NCBI RefSeq assembly: GCF_031454155.1
Contig: NZ_JAVDQG010000003.1
Span: 62,001 to 126,000, forward strand
DNA: 64,000 bases
Direction of reading: 5' to 3'
Source of the DNA: Desmospora profundinema
Lineage (GTDB): Bacteria; Bacillota; Bacilli; Thermoactinomycetales; DSM-45169
A program made the translations under genes and the position numbers. Positions 15,849-25,207 of this stretch are shown here, piece after piece. Under the pieces are notes generated by a model. That model was not told the origin of the DNA and did not search any database. It saw only the letters and a list, made by a program, of their open reading frames with translations. The number at the start of each line of letters is the position of its first letter. The stretch's first letter is position 1.

Positions 15849-16679
15849 TCATAAAGCAGGGTTGCGACTTGTCTTTCGGTCCAACTGGCGCAGGGGGGTA
15901 GGACGGTCCGGATGGGTTTCCCACAAGCGGATGTCCTTTCCCACCTTTAGTCCCCCCTCTTCCAGGATGCCCTTTACTGTCAGGTGGGCCAGTTCTGTCA
16001 AATTGTTGTCCTGGCTGAGGTGCGCCAAATGGACGTCTTCTCCGTTGCCGCCCGTTACCTCCAGGAGAGCGTCGGCGGCATCTTCGTTGGACAGATGACC
16101 ATGGTCGCTTAAGATGCGCCGTTTGACATTCCAGGGGTAGGACCCCATCCGTAACATCTCCACATCGTGATTGGATTCAAAGATGAGGGCATCGGCTCCC
16201 GCCACTTTTTCCACGATCCTTCGGCTGACATACCCCGTATCTGTCACTAAGGCTAGTGACCCTGTGGGGCCGTGGATACAAAATCCCATTGGATCGGCAG
16301 CATCATGGGAGAGAGGAAAGGATTCTACGGTTAGGTCCCCTATTTCCAGGGTGGAATAGGTGGAAAAAACCCGTTGTTGTTCCAACGGTATGGCTCCCAC
16401 ACTGGAGGGAAGGTGCTCCCAGGTGGATTCGTTCATATAGATGGGAAGCCGGTGGCGGCGGGCGAATACTCCTGCTCCTTTGACATGGTCGATGTGTTCA
16501 TGGGTGACCAGGATGGCGTTCAGAGAGGAGGGGTCCGCCCCCACTGATTTCATTCGCTGATCCAGCTGTTTGCCGCTTAAACCGGCATCGATCAAAATCC
16601 GGATGCGGTCCGTCTCCAGATAAATGGCGTTCCCCGTGCTTCCACTGGCCAAAATGCTGTACCTCATCGAAAGTCTCAT
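15849..16679 (-). CDS. walJ: Metallo-beta-lactamase fold hydrolase YycJ/WalJ
   Basis: MBL-fold hydrolase of the wal operon; homologues have DNase/exonuclease activity or influence replication-division coordination. The N-terminus YSILASGSTGNAIYLETD and the metal motif THEHIDHVKG are clear, with further metal ligands in DTGYVS and SNHD. The frame is open upstream, but the ATG at 16679 overlaps the yycI stop (ATGA), giving 276 residues. The last gene of walRK-yycHIJ. Confidence 0.92.
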   Translation of the reverse strand: MRLSMRYSILASGSTGNAIYLETDRIRILIDAGLSGKQLDQRMKSVGADPSSLNAILVTHEHIDHVKGAGVFARRHRLPIYMNESTWEHLPSSVGAIPLEQQRVFSTYSTLEIGDLTVESFPLSHDAADPMGFCIHGPTGSLALVTDTGYVSRRIVEKVAGADALIFESNHDVEMLRMGSYPWNVKRRILSDHGHLSNEDAADALLEVTGGNGEDVHLAHLSQDNNLTELAHLTVKGILEEGGLKVGKDIRLWETHPDRPTPLRQLDRKTSRNPAL

Positions 16680-17428
16680 TCCCTCTTCTTTTCTGGTATG
16701 CCTTTTGAATCGGTGGTAACCACTTCGCTCACTCCTGTGATGGCGTTGACATAGGTATCTTTTTTGTCGGTCTGGATGCGCCACACAGGGGAAAGGATGC
16801 GGACGGTCGCTTCGTAAGATGAGCCGTGATAGCCCAATTCGACAGCTGTCACCGTCTCTCCTTTATTCAGTTTGCCGCTTTCGATCAGGCTGAGCAGGGC
16901 GGTGTGGGCTGTTACGCCCGTCTGAGCGGGTGTATTGTTTTGCTTGATTTCAAAATGAGTCTGTTGGATGGAGGCGATTTTTCCTTCCTCCACCTGTACC
17001 GTCAAGCTGGCATCAAACAGGGGGCGGTTGGCCCGATATTGATAGTACACCCGCTGGACAGGATTGGAATCATCCGCATGATAGCGGTAATCCGTAAAGT
17101 TTACCGCTTGTTTCTTCAGCTCCTGGACGGGGATGAGAGGGGTCTCCCATTTTTTGGAGTAACTGCCGTCCGCTTCGGTTTTCCACTCCGAACCCGGATT
17201 TGTCGGGGTCGCTTCCAAATAGGTAACGGGGGGGACATCGGTGGGCAGTTCCACCCGGATGTCGATCTCTTTCTCTTGAGCCAATTGATCCAGTTCCCTT
17301 TTGGTGCTTTCCGTGGTGTCAAGGTCTTCTGATTGTTCCACCCGCGCTTCCAGTAACTGACCGGCCAGAAACAGATTTAATGCCAGAAACGCCAGAATCA
17401 AAATGGTTTTCGCTTTACTCCAATCCAT
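16676..17428 (-). CDS. yycI: WalK regulatory protein YycI
   Basis: Membrane-anchored partner of YycH that modulates WalK through transmembrane contacts. One N-terminal transmembrane helix (AKTILILAFLALNLFLAG) and an extracytoplasmic YycH/YycI-like domain. The frame is open from a TTG at 17434, but GAGGGGAGGG 7 bases before the ATG at 17428 supports that start (250 residues). It overlaps yycJ by four bases. Confidence 0.9.
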   Translation of the reverse strand: MDWSKAKTILILAFLALNLFLAGQLLEARVEQSEDLDTTESTKRELDQLAQEKEIDIRVELPTDVPPVTYLEATPTNPGSEWKTEADGSYSKKWETPLIPVQELKKQAVNFTDYRYHADDSNPVQRVYYQYRANRPLFDASLTVQVEEGKIASIQQTHFEIKQNNTPAQTGVTAHTALLSLIESGKLNKGETVTAVELGYHGSSYEATVRILSPVWRIQTDKKDTYVNAITGVSEVVTTDSKGIPEKKRE

Positions 17429-17446
17429 AGTCAAACCCTCCCCTCG

Positions 17447-18784
17447 TCATGGGATGAAGCTAATTTCTCCCCGGTTGTCGACGACGACCCAGACAGGGGT
17501 CAGATCCACCGACCCCTTTTGGGTTTCCGCTTGGTACCCGGGATAAATCCAGTGGATGCGGGATAAGGGAAGTTTCCTTTTTTCCAGCTCTTTTAAGAGT
17601 GTTTCTTTATTGGACAGCTCCGCCGGTTGTGCTTGTTCTGAATTGGTGATCAGGTAACGGAGAGAACGTTCATATGAAGCGACCCCCTGCTCGGTAGCGG
17701 CGAGCCGGATACGATCCGGCCGTCCCTCCTTCAATCCTTTCCAATAGACGGGATGGTTCCCGACGAACAAGCGGAAATCGTACAGAGTGGTTTCGTTGGC
17801 AGGATCTTTTTCTTCTCTTTCCAAGAGGTAGTTACTGGTCCATCCACCGTGACGGTTGATGAAACGGTTGATCCCGCTCAGTTCTTCCGGTGTTGACGAA
17901 TGTCGGCCGATGCTGCTGCCAGGGTTACTGAATACCATTGTTTCTTGCTTTTCATTATGTTGAAGTGTGCGGCTGCGGTCGCTGTAAATGTAGACGGAGT
18001 CCCGCACCAGCGTTCGTTTGGCTAAAGAGGGGTCGGGAAACAGCGCCTTTCGCATGTCACCGATATCGATCGTGTTCAGGGTGTACGTTCGTTTGTCCAT
18101 CCGCTGGACGTGCTCAGGAAGATAAAAGACTCGCGGCACGCCGCGAACCCCCTCCTCCACCTGGGATTCCCCGTCGGTAAACACGGGGGAGACGAGGGTG
18201 CTGTTCTCAAAGTCGGCCAATGCGGTCAACCAATCGGTGTAGTCAATGATCTGGCCCGTTCCTTCCCGTACTTCCTGCTCCTGGTCGGAAATCACCCACA
18301 CGGAGACATTACCATTGTCGCCGACACTGTGGAACCAGATACGGCTGAAGGTGTCCAGCCCTTCCACCTCGGGCGACTGGGAAAAGAGAGCGGCCAACAC
18401 CGCTGTATCGGTCTCTCGATTCATCCGAAGTTCGATTCCATCCGTTATCTCTAACAGTTCGTTCCAACGCTCAGCGGAAGGAGTAATCGGTTTAAACTCC
18501 CCGAATGTGGTGAAGTGGAGTTTTTCCATCAGATCCTGATGCTTGGCATTTTCAGGGAATAACTGCTGATGAATTCCTTCCCGGTGTAATAAGATTTCAG
18601 GAGGAGCGGTCAGTTCAAACAGATTCTGTTTTTCAAACTCTTCGTTCCCGATTTTAAACGGTCGTACGTAATCCGGCCGCAGCGGTTCTTCATACGAAGG
18701 AGAACTGTACCAGAGCAGGCCGGTTTGGACACAGCTGGCCATGATCAGCAGTAAGAGAGCGATGGATTTGAGATGCTCGGTCAT
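17447..18784 (-). CDS. yycH: WalK regulatory protein YycH
   Basis: 445-residue protein with one N-terminal transmembrane helix (LKSIALLLLIMASCVQTGLLW) and a large extracytoplasmic part, matching YycH. Together with YycI it adjusts WalK activity at the membrane. Its ATG overlaps the walK stop codon (ATGA), showing tight coupling. Confidence 0.9.
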   Translation of the reverse strand: MTEHLKSIALLLLIMASCVQTGLLWYSSPSYEEPLRPDYVRPFKIGNEEFEKQNLFELTAPPEILLHREGIHQQLFPENAKHQDLMEKLHFTTFGEFKPITPSAERWNELLEITDGIELRMNRETDTAVLAALFSQSPEVEGLDTFSRIWFHSVGDNGNVSVWVISDQEQEVREGTGQIIDYTDWLTALADFENSTLVSPVFTDGESQVEEGVRGVPRVFYLPEHVQRMDKRTYTLNTIDIGDMRKALFPDPSLAKRTLVRDSVYIYSDRSRTLQHNEKQETMVFSNPGSSIGRHSSTPEELSGINRFINRHGGWTSNYLLEREEKDPANETTLYDFRLFVGNHPVYWKGLKEGRPDRIRLAATEQGVASYERSLRYLITNSEQAQPAELSNKETLLKELEKRKLPLSRIHWIYPGYQAETQKGSVDLTPVWVVVDNRGEISFIP

Positions 18785-20613
18785 CGAATCACCTCCGGTT
18801 CACAGGGAGGGAGGGAGAAAAGAACGGTGGTTCCTTCCCCCAGCTGGCTCTCCATGTGAATGTCGCCCCCGTGGGCCTTGACGATTTCCCTTGCGATTGC
18901 CAGGCCGAGACCGGTCCCTCCCAAACTGCGGGAGCGGGCCTTATCCACGCGGTAGAAGCGTTCAAAGATACGATCCAGATCCTTTTTAGGGATGCCCATC
19001 CCGGTGTCGGTGATCGCCACTTGAATAAATCCGTCATGACGGAGTCGAGCGGACAAGGTGATATTTTCCCCTTCTGGAGTATATTTGACCGCGTTGGAAA
19101 GGAGGTTGTCCAGCACTTGATCGATCTGGTCTCGGTCAGCGTAAATACGCGGCAACTGTTGTTCCGGAAGACGTAGCCGGAATTGGATGTCCTTTTGTTC
19201 ACACTGGACGGAAAACCGATCCGCCGCCCCTTTCAGAATTTCGCCGAGAAAGAGGGGCTGTTTGTGAAAACGAGCCTGGTTGGCATCGAGGCGGGATAGG
19301 TGTAGTAAATCGTGGATAAGCCGGGTCATCCGTTCCGCCTCCTGTCGTGTCACCCCCAGGAAGCGCTCGGCCAATTCAGGATCCTTCATCGCCCCTCCTT
19401 CATCCAGTGCCTCCAGGTAACTTTTGATGGTGGTAAGAGGCGTACGCAATTCATGGGAGACATTGGCGACAAATTCCTTGCGTTGGCGATCCAGCTTTTC
19501 CTCTTCCGTCACATCCTGCAGGACGGCAATCAAACCGACGGTTTCTCGGGTGGAGCGGCGGATGGGGGTGAAGGTGATTTTAACGATGGTTCCTTCCCCA
19601 TCGTTTTTCTCTTCATCCTGGTCTCGGCTCAATTCCAGGAACGTTTGCCTCTCTTCCAAAAGCGGCAAACGGACCGGCTTGGAGAGGGGGAGGACCCGCT
19701 GAATGGATTCCCCTTCTGCAATTGTTCGGTCCAGGATTTCCTCCGCGCGCAGATTGGAGACGATCACCCGGCCTTGTCGGTCCGTGGCAACCACCCCGTC
19801 ACTCATATTGGCCAACACGGATTCCAGCTTGCCCTTCTCCTCTTCGTTTTGGGACAAAGCCTCCCGCAGATGGCGGGCCAAATGATTGAAGGCGGTGGCC
19901 AGTTGGCCGATTTCATCCTGGCTTTTTACAACCACCTGACGGTCGAAGTCCCCTTCCGCCATCACGGTCGCTTGTTGGGTGATCTCCTTTACCGGGTTGG
20001 TGATCGTTCGGGCCAGGACAACGCCGAGAAAGACGGTTCCTACCAGAGCGATGGCAGTGATTTTTATCAGAATCTGGTTGATTTGCCGGATCGTACTGTA
20101 TATTTCCTGCATCGGTGCTTCGATATAGATGGCACCGATGATTCGTCCATCGTTTTCGATGGGGTAACTGCCCAACATCACCCGTTGACCTGACGCATCG
20201 CGGCGGATTTCGGGGCCCTCCTCCGCCAATCCTTGGATCACCTGATTTGCTTTGACGTTTTTTTGCCCCACCCGGGATTTGTCGTCATCGGTGGTACTGA
20301 TCACCACTCCGTCCTGATCCACGATCTGAATCACGTTGTCCCGCCGGTTAAAGGCGAGTTGCTGGTTTAACCGATCTACTTCCTCGTTCCGGCTTTCCAA
20401 ATCCAAGTCGGGATCCTCCAGCACATCCGATACGAGACCGTTTAACACATTGGCTTGATAGTTTAATTCATTTTTCAGGTTGTTTTCATAGTACTGCTCC
20501 AGTGAACGGAAGAAATAGACACCGATCAACTGAATGGCGATCAGGAGCAGGCAGACATAGATCACGACGACTTTCCATTGAACACTGTTGAAGAGATGCA
20601 ACCATTTTTTCAT
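18781..20613 (-). CDS. walK: Cell-wall sensor histidine kinase WalK
   Basis: Essential sensor kinase controlling autolysins and wall turnover. Two transmembrane helices (about 14-33 and 180-205) flank an extracytoplasmic Cache/PAS-like domain. HAMP (about 205-258), a cytoplasmic PAS (about 265-370), HisKA with the phosphorylated His in FVANVSHELRTPLTTIKSY, and a HATPase domain with NLLSNAVKYTPEG, DTGMGIPKK and GGTGLGLAI follow. The 610 residues match the family. Confidence 0.97.
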   Translation of the reverse strand: MKKWLHLFNSVQWKVVVIYVCLLLIAIQLIGVYFFRSLEQYYENNLKNELNYQANVLNGLVSDVLEDPDLDLESRNEEVDRLNQQLAFNRRDNVIQIVDQDGVVISTTDDDKSRVGQKNVKANQVIQGLAEEGPEIRRDASGQRVMLGSYPIENDGRIIGAIYIEAPMQEIYSTIRQINQILIKITAIALVGTVFLGVVLARTITNPVKEITQQATVMAEGDFDRQVVVKSQDEIGQLATAFNHLARHLREALSQNEEEKGKLESVLANMSDGVVATDRQGRVIVSNLRAEEILDRTIAEGESIQRVLPLSKPVRLPLLEERQTFLELSRDQDEEKNDGEGTIVKITFTPIRRSTRETVGLIAVLQDVTEEEKLDRQRKEFVANVSHELRTPLTTIKSYLEALDEGGAMKDPELAERFLGVTRQEAERMTRLIHDLLHLSRLDANQARFHKQPLFLGEILKGAADRFSVQCEQKDIQFRLRLPEQQLPRIYADRDQIDQVLDNLLSNAVKYTPEGENITLSARLRHDGFIQVAITDTGMGIPKKDLDRIFERFYRVDKARSRSLGGTGLGLAIAREIVKAHGGDIHMESQLGEGTTVLFSLPPCEPEVIR

Positions 20614-20619
20614 ACCCGA

Positions 20620-21327
20620 TCACCGGTCGGAGTCCGGATTCCGCATCGTGTACCCGATTCCGCGCCGGGTGATAATGTACTGAGGCTGGCTAGGATCGTC
20701 CTCTATCTTTTCCCTCAGTCTCCGGATCGTGACATCCACGGTGCGTACATCACCGAAATAATCGTATCCCCATACGGATTGCAACAAGTGTTCACGGGTT
20801 AATACCTGGTTGACGTGTTTGGCCATGTATGAGAGCAGTTCAAATTCACGGTGGGTGAGATCGACAGGGTCATTTTCTTTTTTGACGATATAACTCCCCT
20901 GATCGATTGTCAGTGCCCCGACCCGCAGCGTGTTGGCGGCAGGGGCGGAACGGTTTCCATTGTCCTTGCTCCGTCTCAGATTGGCTTTGATGCGGGCTAA
21001 GAGCTCCCGGTTGCTGAATGGTTTGGTGACGTAGTCGTCCGCTCCGATTTCCAGACCCAGGACCTTGTCCACTTCCGAATCTTTGGCCGTCACCATGATG
21101 ATGGGGATTTGGAACGATTGACGAACTTTGCGGCACACTTCTATTCCGTCGATTCCCGGGAGCATCAAGTCCAACAGAATCAGGTCCGGGGGCGTATCAT
21201 ACACCCGCTCGACGGCAGTGTCACCGTCGTAAACGCAATCTACTTCGTATCCTTCTTTTGACAGGTTGAATTGCAGAATATCCGCAATGGGACGTTCGTC
21301 TTCTACAACGAGGATTTTTGCGCTCAT
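20620..21327 (-). CDS. walR: Response regulator WalR (YycF)
   Basis: OmpR/PhoB-type response regulator. The receiver domain covers residues about 1-120 with the acidic pair in VVEDE, the phosphorylated Asp in [10 protein letters not shown] and Lys in VTKPF; the winged helix-turn-helix is at about 135-233 ([16 protein letters not shown]). The frame is open from a GTG at 21345, but the ATG at 21327 with GGGGAG upstream and homology to MSxKILVVDDE starts are preferred (235 residues). First gene of the wal operon. Confidence 0.97.
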   Translation of the reverse strand: MSAKILVVEDERPIADILQFNLSKEGYEVDCVYDGDTAVERVYDTPPDLILLDLMLPGIDGIEVCRKVRQSFQIPIIMVTAKDSEVDKVLGLEIGADDYVTKPFSNRELLARIKANLRRSKDNGNRSAPAANTLRVGALTIDQGSYIVKKENDPVDLTHREFELLSYMAKHVNQVLTREHLLQSVWGYDYFGDVRTVDVTIRRLREKIEDDPSQPQYIITRRGIGYTMRNPDSDR

Positions 21328-21434
21328 GAAAGGTACACTCCCCACACAAGGATTTGATGGGTTAGGGACCGGATACTAATGCCCCTTCTATCCAGATTGA
21401 TCGTTTTTTTGGAGAGACGCTTGGAAGTCCTGCG

Positions 21435-21460
21435 GCGAGACGGGTGCTCTGTGAGTGCAT
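21435..21460 (-). repeat. Internal fragment of the MITE family
   Basis: GGCGAGACGGGTGCTCTGTGAGTGCA matches the reverse complement of 10903-10928 in the full MITE at 24 of 26 positions. Neither terminus is present. It lies upstream of walR. Confidence 0.55.
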
Positions 21461-21528
21461 GGGATGTAAGACGGAAAACCAAGGCGTGAAGGTCCAAGAA
21501 AAACAGATCGGGGTTACTTGATGAGGCA

Positions 21529-22407
21529 CTAGCTGATCTGCCCCAACCAGCGATAGTGGGATTCAGCCGCCGACTCCCCAAATACCTGTTCCCAAGCGGT
21601 TTCAAAGGGAGTCCCCTGACCCAGGAGGCGGTGAAGTCGGTGAAGGGTTTCGATCCCCTGTTCTTCTACCATGTGACGAACCAACAGGAAGGATTGGCGG
21701 TAAGCCAATGCCTGATTGTCCAGTTGGTCAAAGTGATCCCGTAACTCTTCATAGCGATAAAGGTTTTGATGGGTTAGTCGGTTGGAGGGAACGATCCATT
21801 CATAGCCTAACTGATCATACTCCACCCATTGTGCAAACCCTTCGGTGTACCACAAGGGATAATTCCCTCCGGTAACCCGGTCCAGATAGAAGTGGGCTAC
21901 TTCATGAACGAGTGGTCCCTTCTCCCGGAAAAGACGCGCCCACTCCTGGGGGTTTTCCTCGGCATGAGGAAAGCCCTTATACCATATTTCCGGGTTTAAC
22001 AGATAGATGGATCCGGAAAAATAGACTCCGGTGGCGCTTTGGGAGTGGCTCCAGGAAAAGTGAGCCTGCAAAGACTCCCGGTCGGGAAAGAGAAAGATGG
22101 GAACCGGGCGGCTGGGGGTGAAATCGTACTCTTCCTCAAAAGTACGGAGAACCCGTTCCGCCTCTGCCGCCACGAGCTCTCCCTGCACTTTTTGGTCAGG
22201 TGAGCGGTAATATAGTTGGGCCCGGGGTCCTTCAATGACGTGGCCGTCCCGAAAGCGCCATGCTTCCCACCAGTGGTTACCCTGATGAAGGACCGGCTGG
22301 GCGATCACTTTTCCATAGTGAGTAAAGCCGAGTGTAAATAAAAGCAGAAACGAGAGGAGGAAAAGCAACCAACCTCTCCATGGATGATCGTGCGAGTTTG
22401 TGACCAT
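21529..22407 (-). CDS. Membrane-anchored gluzincin-like metallopeptidase
   Basis: A 292-residue protein with one N-terminal transmembrane helix (GWLLFLLSFLLLFTLGF) and an extracytoplasmic domain with the zinc motif HEVAH in GPLVHEVAHFYLD, followed about 20 residues later by YTEGFAQWVEY. This is the arrangement of the peptidase MA-like families. The glutamate in TEG is a likely third zinc ligand. The frame is open from 22464, but the ATG at 22407 with AAAGGA upstream is the better start. It is upstream of walR on the same strand; a link to wall metabolism is only suggested by location. Confidence 0.7.
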   Translation of the reverse strand: MVTNSHDHPWRGWLLFLLSFLLLFTLGFTHYGKVIAQPVLHQGNHWWEAWRFRDGHVIEGPRAQLYYRSPDQKVQGELVAAEAERVLRTFEEEYDFTPSRPVPIFLFPDRESLQAHFSWSHSQSATGVYFSGSIYLLNPEIWYKGFPHAEENPQEWARLFREKGPLVHEVAHFYLDRVTGGNYPLWYTEGFAQWVEYDQLGYEWIVPSNRLTHQNLYRYEELRDHFDQLDNQALAYRQSFLLVRHMVEEQGIETLHRLHRLLGQGTPFETAWEQVFGESAAESHYRWLGQIS

Positions 22408-22547
22408 TTTCCCACATTCCTTTGGTCGGCACAAATGCGCGTTTGTATATTTCCATTTTAACACATTCCAATCACGGCGAAGGCGCTCCCGGTGACAAAA
22501 AATGGGCGTACCTGGGATTCCCTGCGTTGGATGATCCGGAATAGACT

Positions 22548-23336
22548 ATGGGTGTACTTACTTCACGGCTAGGAAGGAGAGCAGCCTTCAGGATGCGAAC
22601 ATACCGGCAGATCGCTAGTAAGGGATTGAAAACTAAGGTAATGATGGAAGAGCCTCTCCTCCGCCCTTTTATTCCCCATACCGCCTGGTTGACCAAGCGC
22701 GGACTATACCAGATGTTGGGAATATTTCCTACGGTCTTTGTGAAGCCGGACAAAGGGGGAGGAGGAGCGGGAATCGTAAGAATTCAACGAACAATCAATG
22801 GTTACCAAATCTGTTTTCAGAAAAGATGCCGTGAAGTGGATCGAAAGGGGCTGTACCGTGATTTAGAGTCCGTGCTTCTCCCTCATAAACGCTATCTCAT
22901 GCAGGAAGGGGTCCATTTGGCCACGATCGATTCCCGTCCGTTCGATGTGCGGGTGCTGTTGCAAAAGCCGGGTCATCAATGGGTGATCAGCGGGATGGTG
23001 GCAAAACTGGCGGCACCCCGCCGGTTTGTCACGAATCATTGCAAGGGGGGGACTCCGGTTGCACTGGAGCAGGCCCTGGAGCGAATGAAAGGAATCCCGG
23101 CACAGCCCGCACATATTTTGGAGGAACTAAAGCGGGTCTCTCTATTGACGGCCCAAGTGCTGGATACCCGTTTTCCGGGGATTCGTGAGTTGGGCCTTGA
23201 TGTGGGGATTGATCGACGAGGGCGGCTTCAGGTCATTGAGGTGAATACACGCCCTCAGTTTCAGATGTTTAGCAAAATCCGCGTTCCGGGGGTATATAAG
23301 AAAATATTGCAGCGACACCGTCAGGTGACGAATTGA
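22548..23336 (+). CDS. YheC/YheD family ATP-grasp protein
   Basis: A 262-residue protein resembling the YheC/YheD family, ATP-grasp proteins associated with the spore coat. Typical parts are FVKPDKGGGGAGIVRI (phosphate-binding loop), YLMQEGVHLATIDSRPFDVRVLLQ and the C-terminal ELGLDVGIDRRGRLQVIEVNTRP with the acidic metal ligands. Substrate unknown. The ATG at 22548 lacks a clear Shine-Dalgarno; an ATG at 22593 has GGAAGGAG 13 bases upstream, so the start is uncertain. Confidence 0.75.
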   Translation: MGVLTSRLGRRAAFRMRTYRQIASKGLKTKVMMEEPLLRPFIPHTAWLTKRGLYQMLGIFPTVFVKPDKGGGGAGIVRIQRTINGYQICFQKRCREVDRKGLYRDLESVLLPHKRYLMQEGVHLATIDSRPFDVRVLLQKPGHQWVISGMVAKLAAPRRFVTNHCKGGTPVALEQALERMKGIPAQPAHILEELKRVSLLTAQVLDTRFPGIRELGLDVGIDRRGRLQVIEVNTRPQFQMFSKIRVPGVYKKILQRHRQVTN

Positions 23337-23517
23337 ATCGACTCGAGGAAACTTGTCCTGTTTCGACAAAATATTCTGTTGACGGATGGTTCAAGCCATT
23401 GATACTATATTTGGCAAAAGAAGGATTTGCAGCCGGAACGAGAGAAAAAAATGCGGCGCCGCCTTCTTTGCCTTTTTTGTTTGATGTGGAAAACCATTTC
23501 TGAAAGGTGGGTCCAAG

Positions 23518-24147
23518 ATGACGATCACCGTTGGTGTATATCTGGGCAAGAAGGACCGATTTCTTCGCAATTGGTACGACATACTTCCTCGGGGCCAGTT
23601 TCCTTTGTTGGTGAAATACTGCATCCAATCTTATCTGAAGGGGGTTTACTTTCCTCTGGATACGATTTGTGACCGGGACGTCTTCCGCGAGAAATTAAGC
23701 ACGTTGCAGGAGCTGGCTCCGACTCAGCGCAATGTCACGTTTTCATCGGAGGACGGTCCCGTGTTCAAGTGGGTAGAAGGAGTGGACAATGGGTATCGCA
23801 GTGAGGAAATAAAAAGCATTTTGAAGGATACTATCATACATACGCTACTGGAGGAGCATGAACGTACTCCTCTCTATCACCAGCGTTATCGCCAAGCCCG
23901 AGCCCATGCCTACGATTCTTCCTGGCAAGGAGAGCAGCGTGAACGCTGGTCCCAACCGGTTGTGGTGAAGGAATCGACTTCTGCTTATCCGCCTGCAGGG
24001 TCCATGAAAAAGGATTCCATCCAGCTGGAAGAGCTGTATAATCTGGAAGAAGCGCCGGTGCGTGAACCGTCACAGAGAGAGGAAACGGGGAAAAATCAAG
24101 AGCAGGGGGCGGAAAGCTACTCCCGATGGATGAACCGGTACGGTTGA
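23518..24147 (+). CDS. Hypothetical protein, 209 residues
   Basis: Not recognised. The N-terminal half looks folded (MTITVGVYLGKKDRFLRNWYDIL, then FPLLVKYCIQSYLKGVYFPLD), while the C-terminal 90 residues are polar and probably disordered (SYSRWMNRYG at the end). The N-terminal region up to about residue 105 could be a small alpha/beta domain. GAAAGGTGGG precedes the ATG. It stands alone between the YheC/D-like gene and a terminator. Confidence 0.6.
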   Translation: MTITVGVYLGKKDRFLRNWYDILPRGQFPLLVKYCIQSYLKGVYFPLDTICDRDVFREKLSTLQELAPTQRNVTFSSEDGPVFKWVEGVDNGYRSEEIKSILKDTIIHTLLEEHERTPLYHQRYRQARAHAYDSSWQGEQRERWSQPVVVKESTSAYPPAGSMKKDSIQLEELYNLEEAPVREPSQREETGKNQEQGAESYSRWMNRYG

Positions 24148-24173
24148 TGAATCACCGCTTGAATCGGGGATGG

Positions 24174-24209
24174 AAAAACGGCAGCGTACCCAAAGGGGGC
24201 TGCCGTTTT
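24174..24209. terminator. Bidirectional terminator between the hypothetical gene and murQ
   Basis: AAAACGGCAGC and GCTGCCGTTTT form an 11-bp stem. It serves both convergent genes. Confidence 0.85.
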
Positions 24210-24234
24210 CCATCCAATATCCGGCGGCGGTTCA

Positions 24235-25131
24235 TCAAACCAAAGCGTCGCGAACTCGTCCCTCTGCCTGTCTCAATCGTTCGCGGGCCACGGATGTTGT
24301 GCAACCGGTCAACAGCATCACGATGGCGGTTTTGGTTTCCCCTCCACAAGCAGCCAGTGCTCGTTTTACTTCCATCGGTGTCGAGCCGGTGGCCATTTCA
24401 ACAATCCGGCGAGCCCGTTTGCACAGTTTGTCGTTGGACGGGATAAGGTCCACCATCAGATTTTGATAGGTTTTACCCAGGCGAACCATCGTACCGGTAC
24501 TCAACATATTGAGGATCATTTTTTGGGCCGTCCCAGCCTTTAGGCGGGTGGAGCCCATCAAGATTTCAGGGCCTGTATCCACTTCCAAAGGGATGTCCGC
24601 CAAGCGGCCGGCGGGTGAGCCCGGATTGCAGGTAATGGCTGCCGTAGCGGCTCCCCGGTCATGAGCGTACTTCAGCGCTCCCCGTACATAAGGGGTATTT
24701 CCGCTGGCGGCGATTCCTACCAAAAAGTCGTGATCCGAAAACGAACGTTGAATCAAATCTTGTTTTCCCGCTTCCGGAGAATCTTCTGCTCCTTCCACTG
24801 GGAAGCGAAGGGCATGGTCGCCGCCGGCGATGATTCCTTGAACCAAATTCGGATCCGTGCCGAAGGTGGGGGGGCATTCGGATGCGTCCAACACACCCAG
24901 GCGGCCGCTGGTACCGGCACCGATATAGAAAAGGCGGCCCCCGTGGCGGATGGTATCTGTGATGCGGTCGATGGCTCGAGCAATGTCGGGAAGGATCGGT
25001 TTGATCGCACCAGCGATGCGACGGTCTTCCTCGTTCATCACTTGGACGATTTGACGGGTGTCCATCTTGTCTAACTCCCGGGTATCCGGATGGACTTGTT
25101 CCGTTTTGGCCTCAAATTCGTTTGGTTTCAT
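24235..25131 (-). CDS. murQ: N-acetylmuramic acid 6-phosphate etherase
   Basis: Cytoplasmic SIS-domain enzyme that cleaves the lactyl ether of MurNAc-6-P to give GlcNAc-6-P and D-lactate in cell-wall recycling. Conserved parts are GGRLFYIGAGTSGRLGVLDAS, ECPPTFG and IAGGDHAL; the 298 residues are typical. It lies downstream of a PTS permease on the same strand, which is the murP-type partner that would supply the substrate. Confidence 0.96.
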   Translation of the reverse strand: MKPNEFEAKTEQVHPDTRELDKMDTRQIVQVMNEEDRRIAGAIKPILPDIARAIDRITDTIRHGGRLFYIGAGTSGRLGVLDASECPPTFGTDPNLVQGIIAGGDHALRFPVEGAEDSPEAGKQDLIQRSFSDHDFLVGIAASGNTPYVRGALKYAHDRGAATAAITCNPGSPAGRLADIPLEVDTGPEILMGSTRLKAGTAQKMILNMLSTGTMVRLGKTYQNLMVDLIPSNDKLCKRARRIVEMATGSTPMEVKRALAACGGETKTAIVMLLTGCTTSVARERLRQAEGRVRDALV

Positions 25132-25152
25132 GGTTCCTCCTCCATGGAAACA

Positions 25153-25174
25153 CCGCCGACCCGAGAGTCGGCGG
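25153..25174 (-). terminator. Hairpin between murP and murQ
   Basis: CCGCCGAC and GTCGGCGG form a perfect 8-bp stem. The T tract is poor (TGTTT), so it may act as an attenuator or RNA processing site between the two genes. Confidence 0.4.
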
Positions 25175-25207
25175 CATCGGGATTACAGGGACCTGGGTTC
25201 CTCCTGA

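Noticed and set aside
19312-20193. 293-residue plus-strand frame inside walK
   Set aside because: Antisense to a conserved kinase and without a ribosome-binding site.
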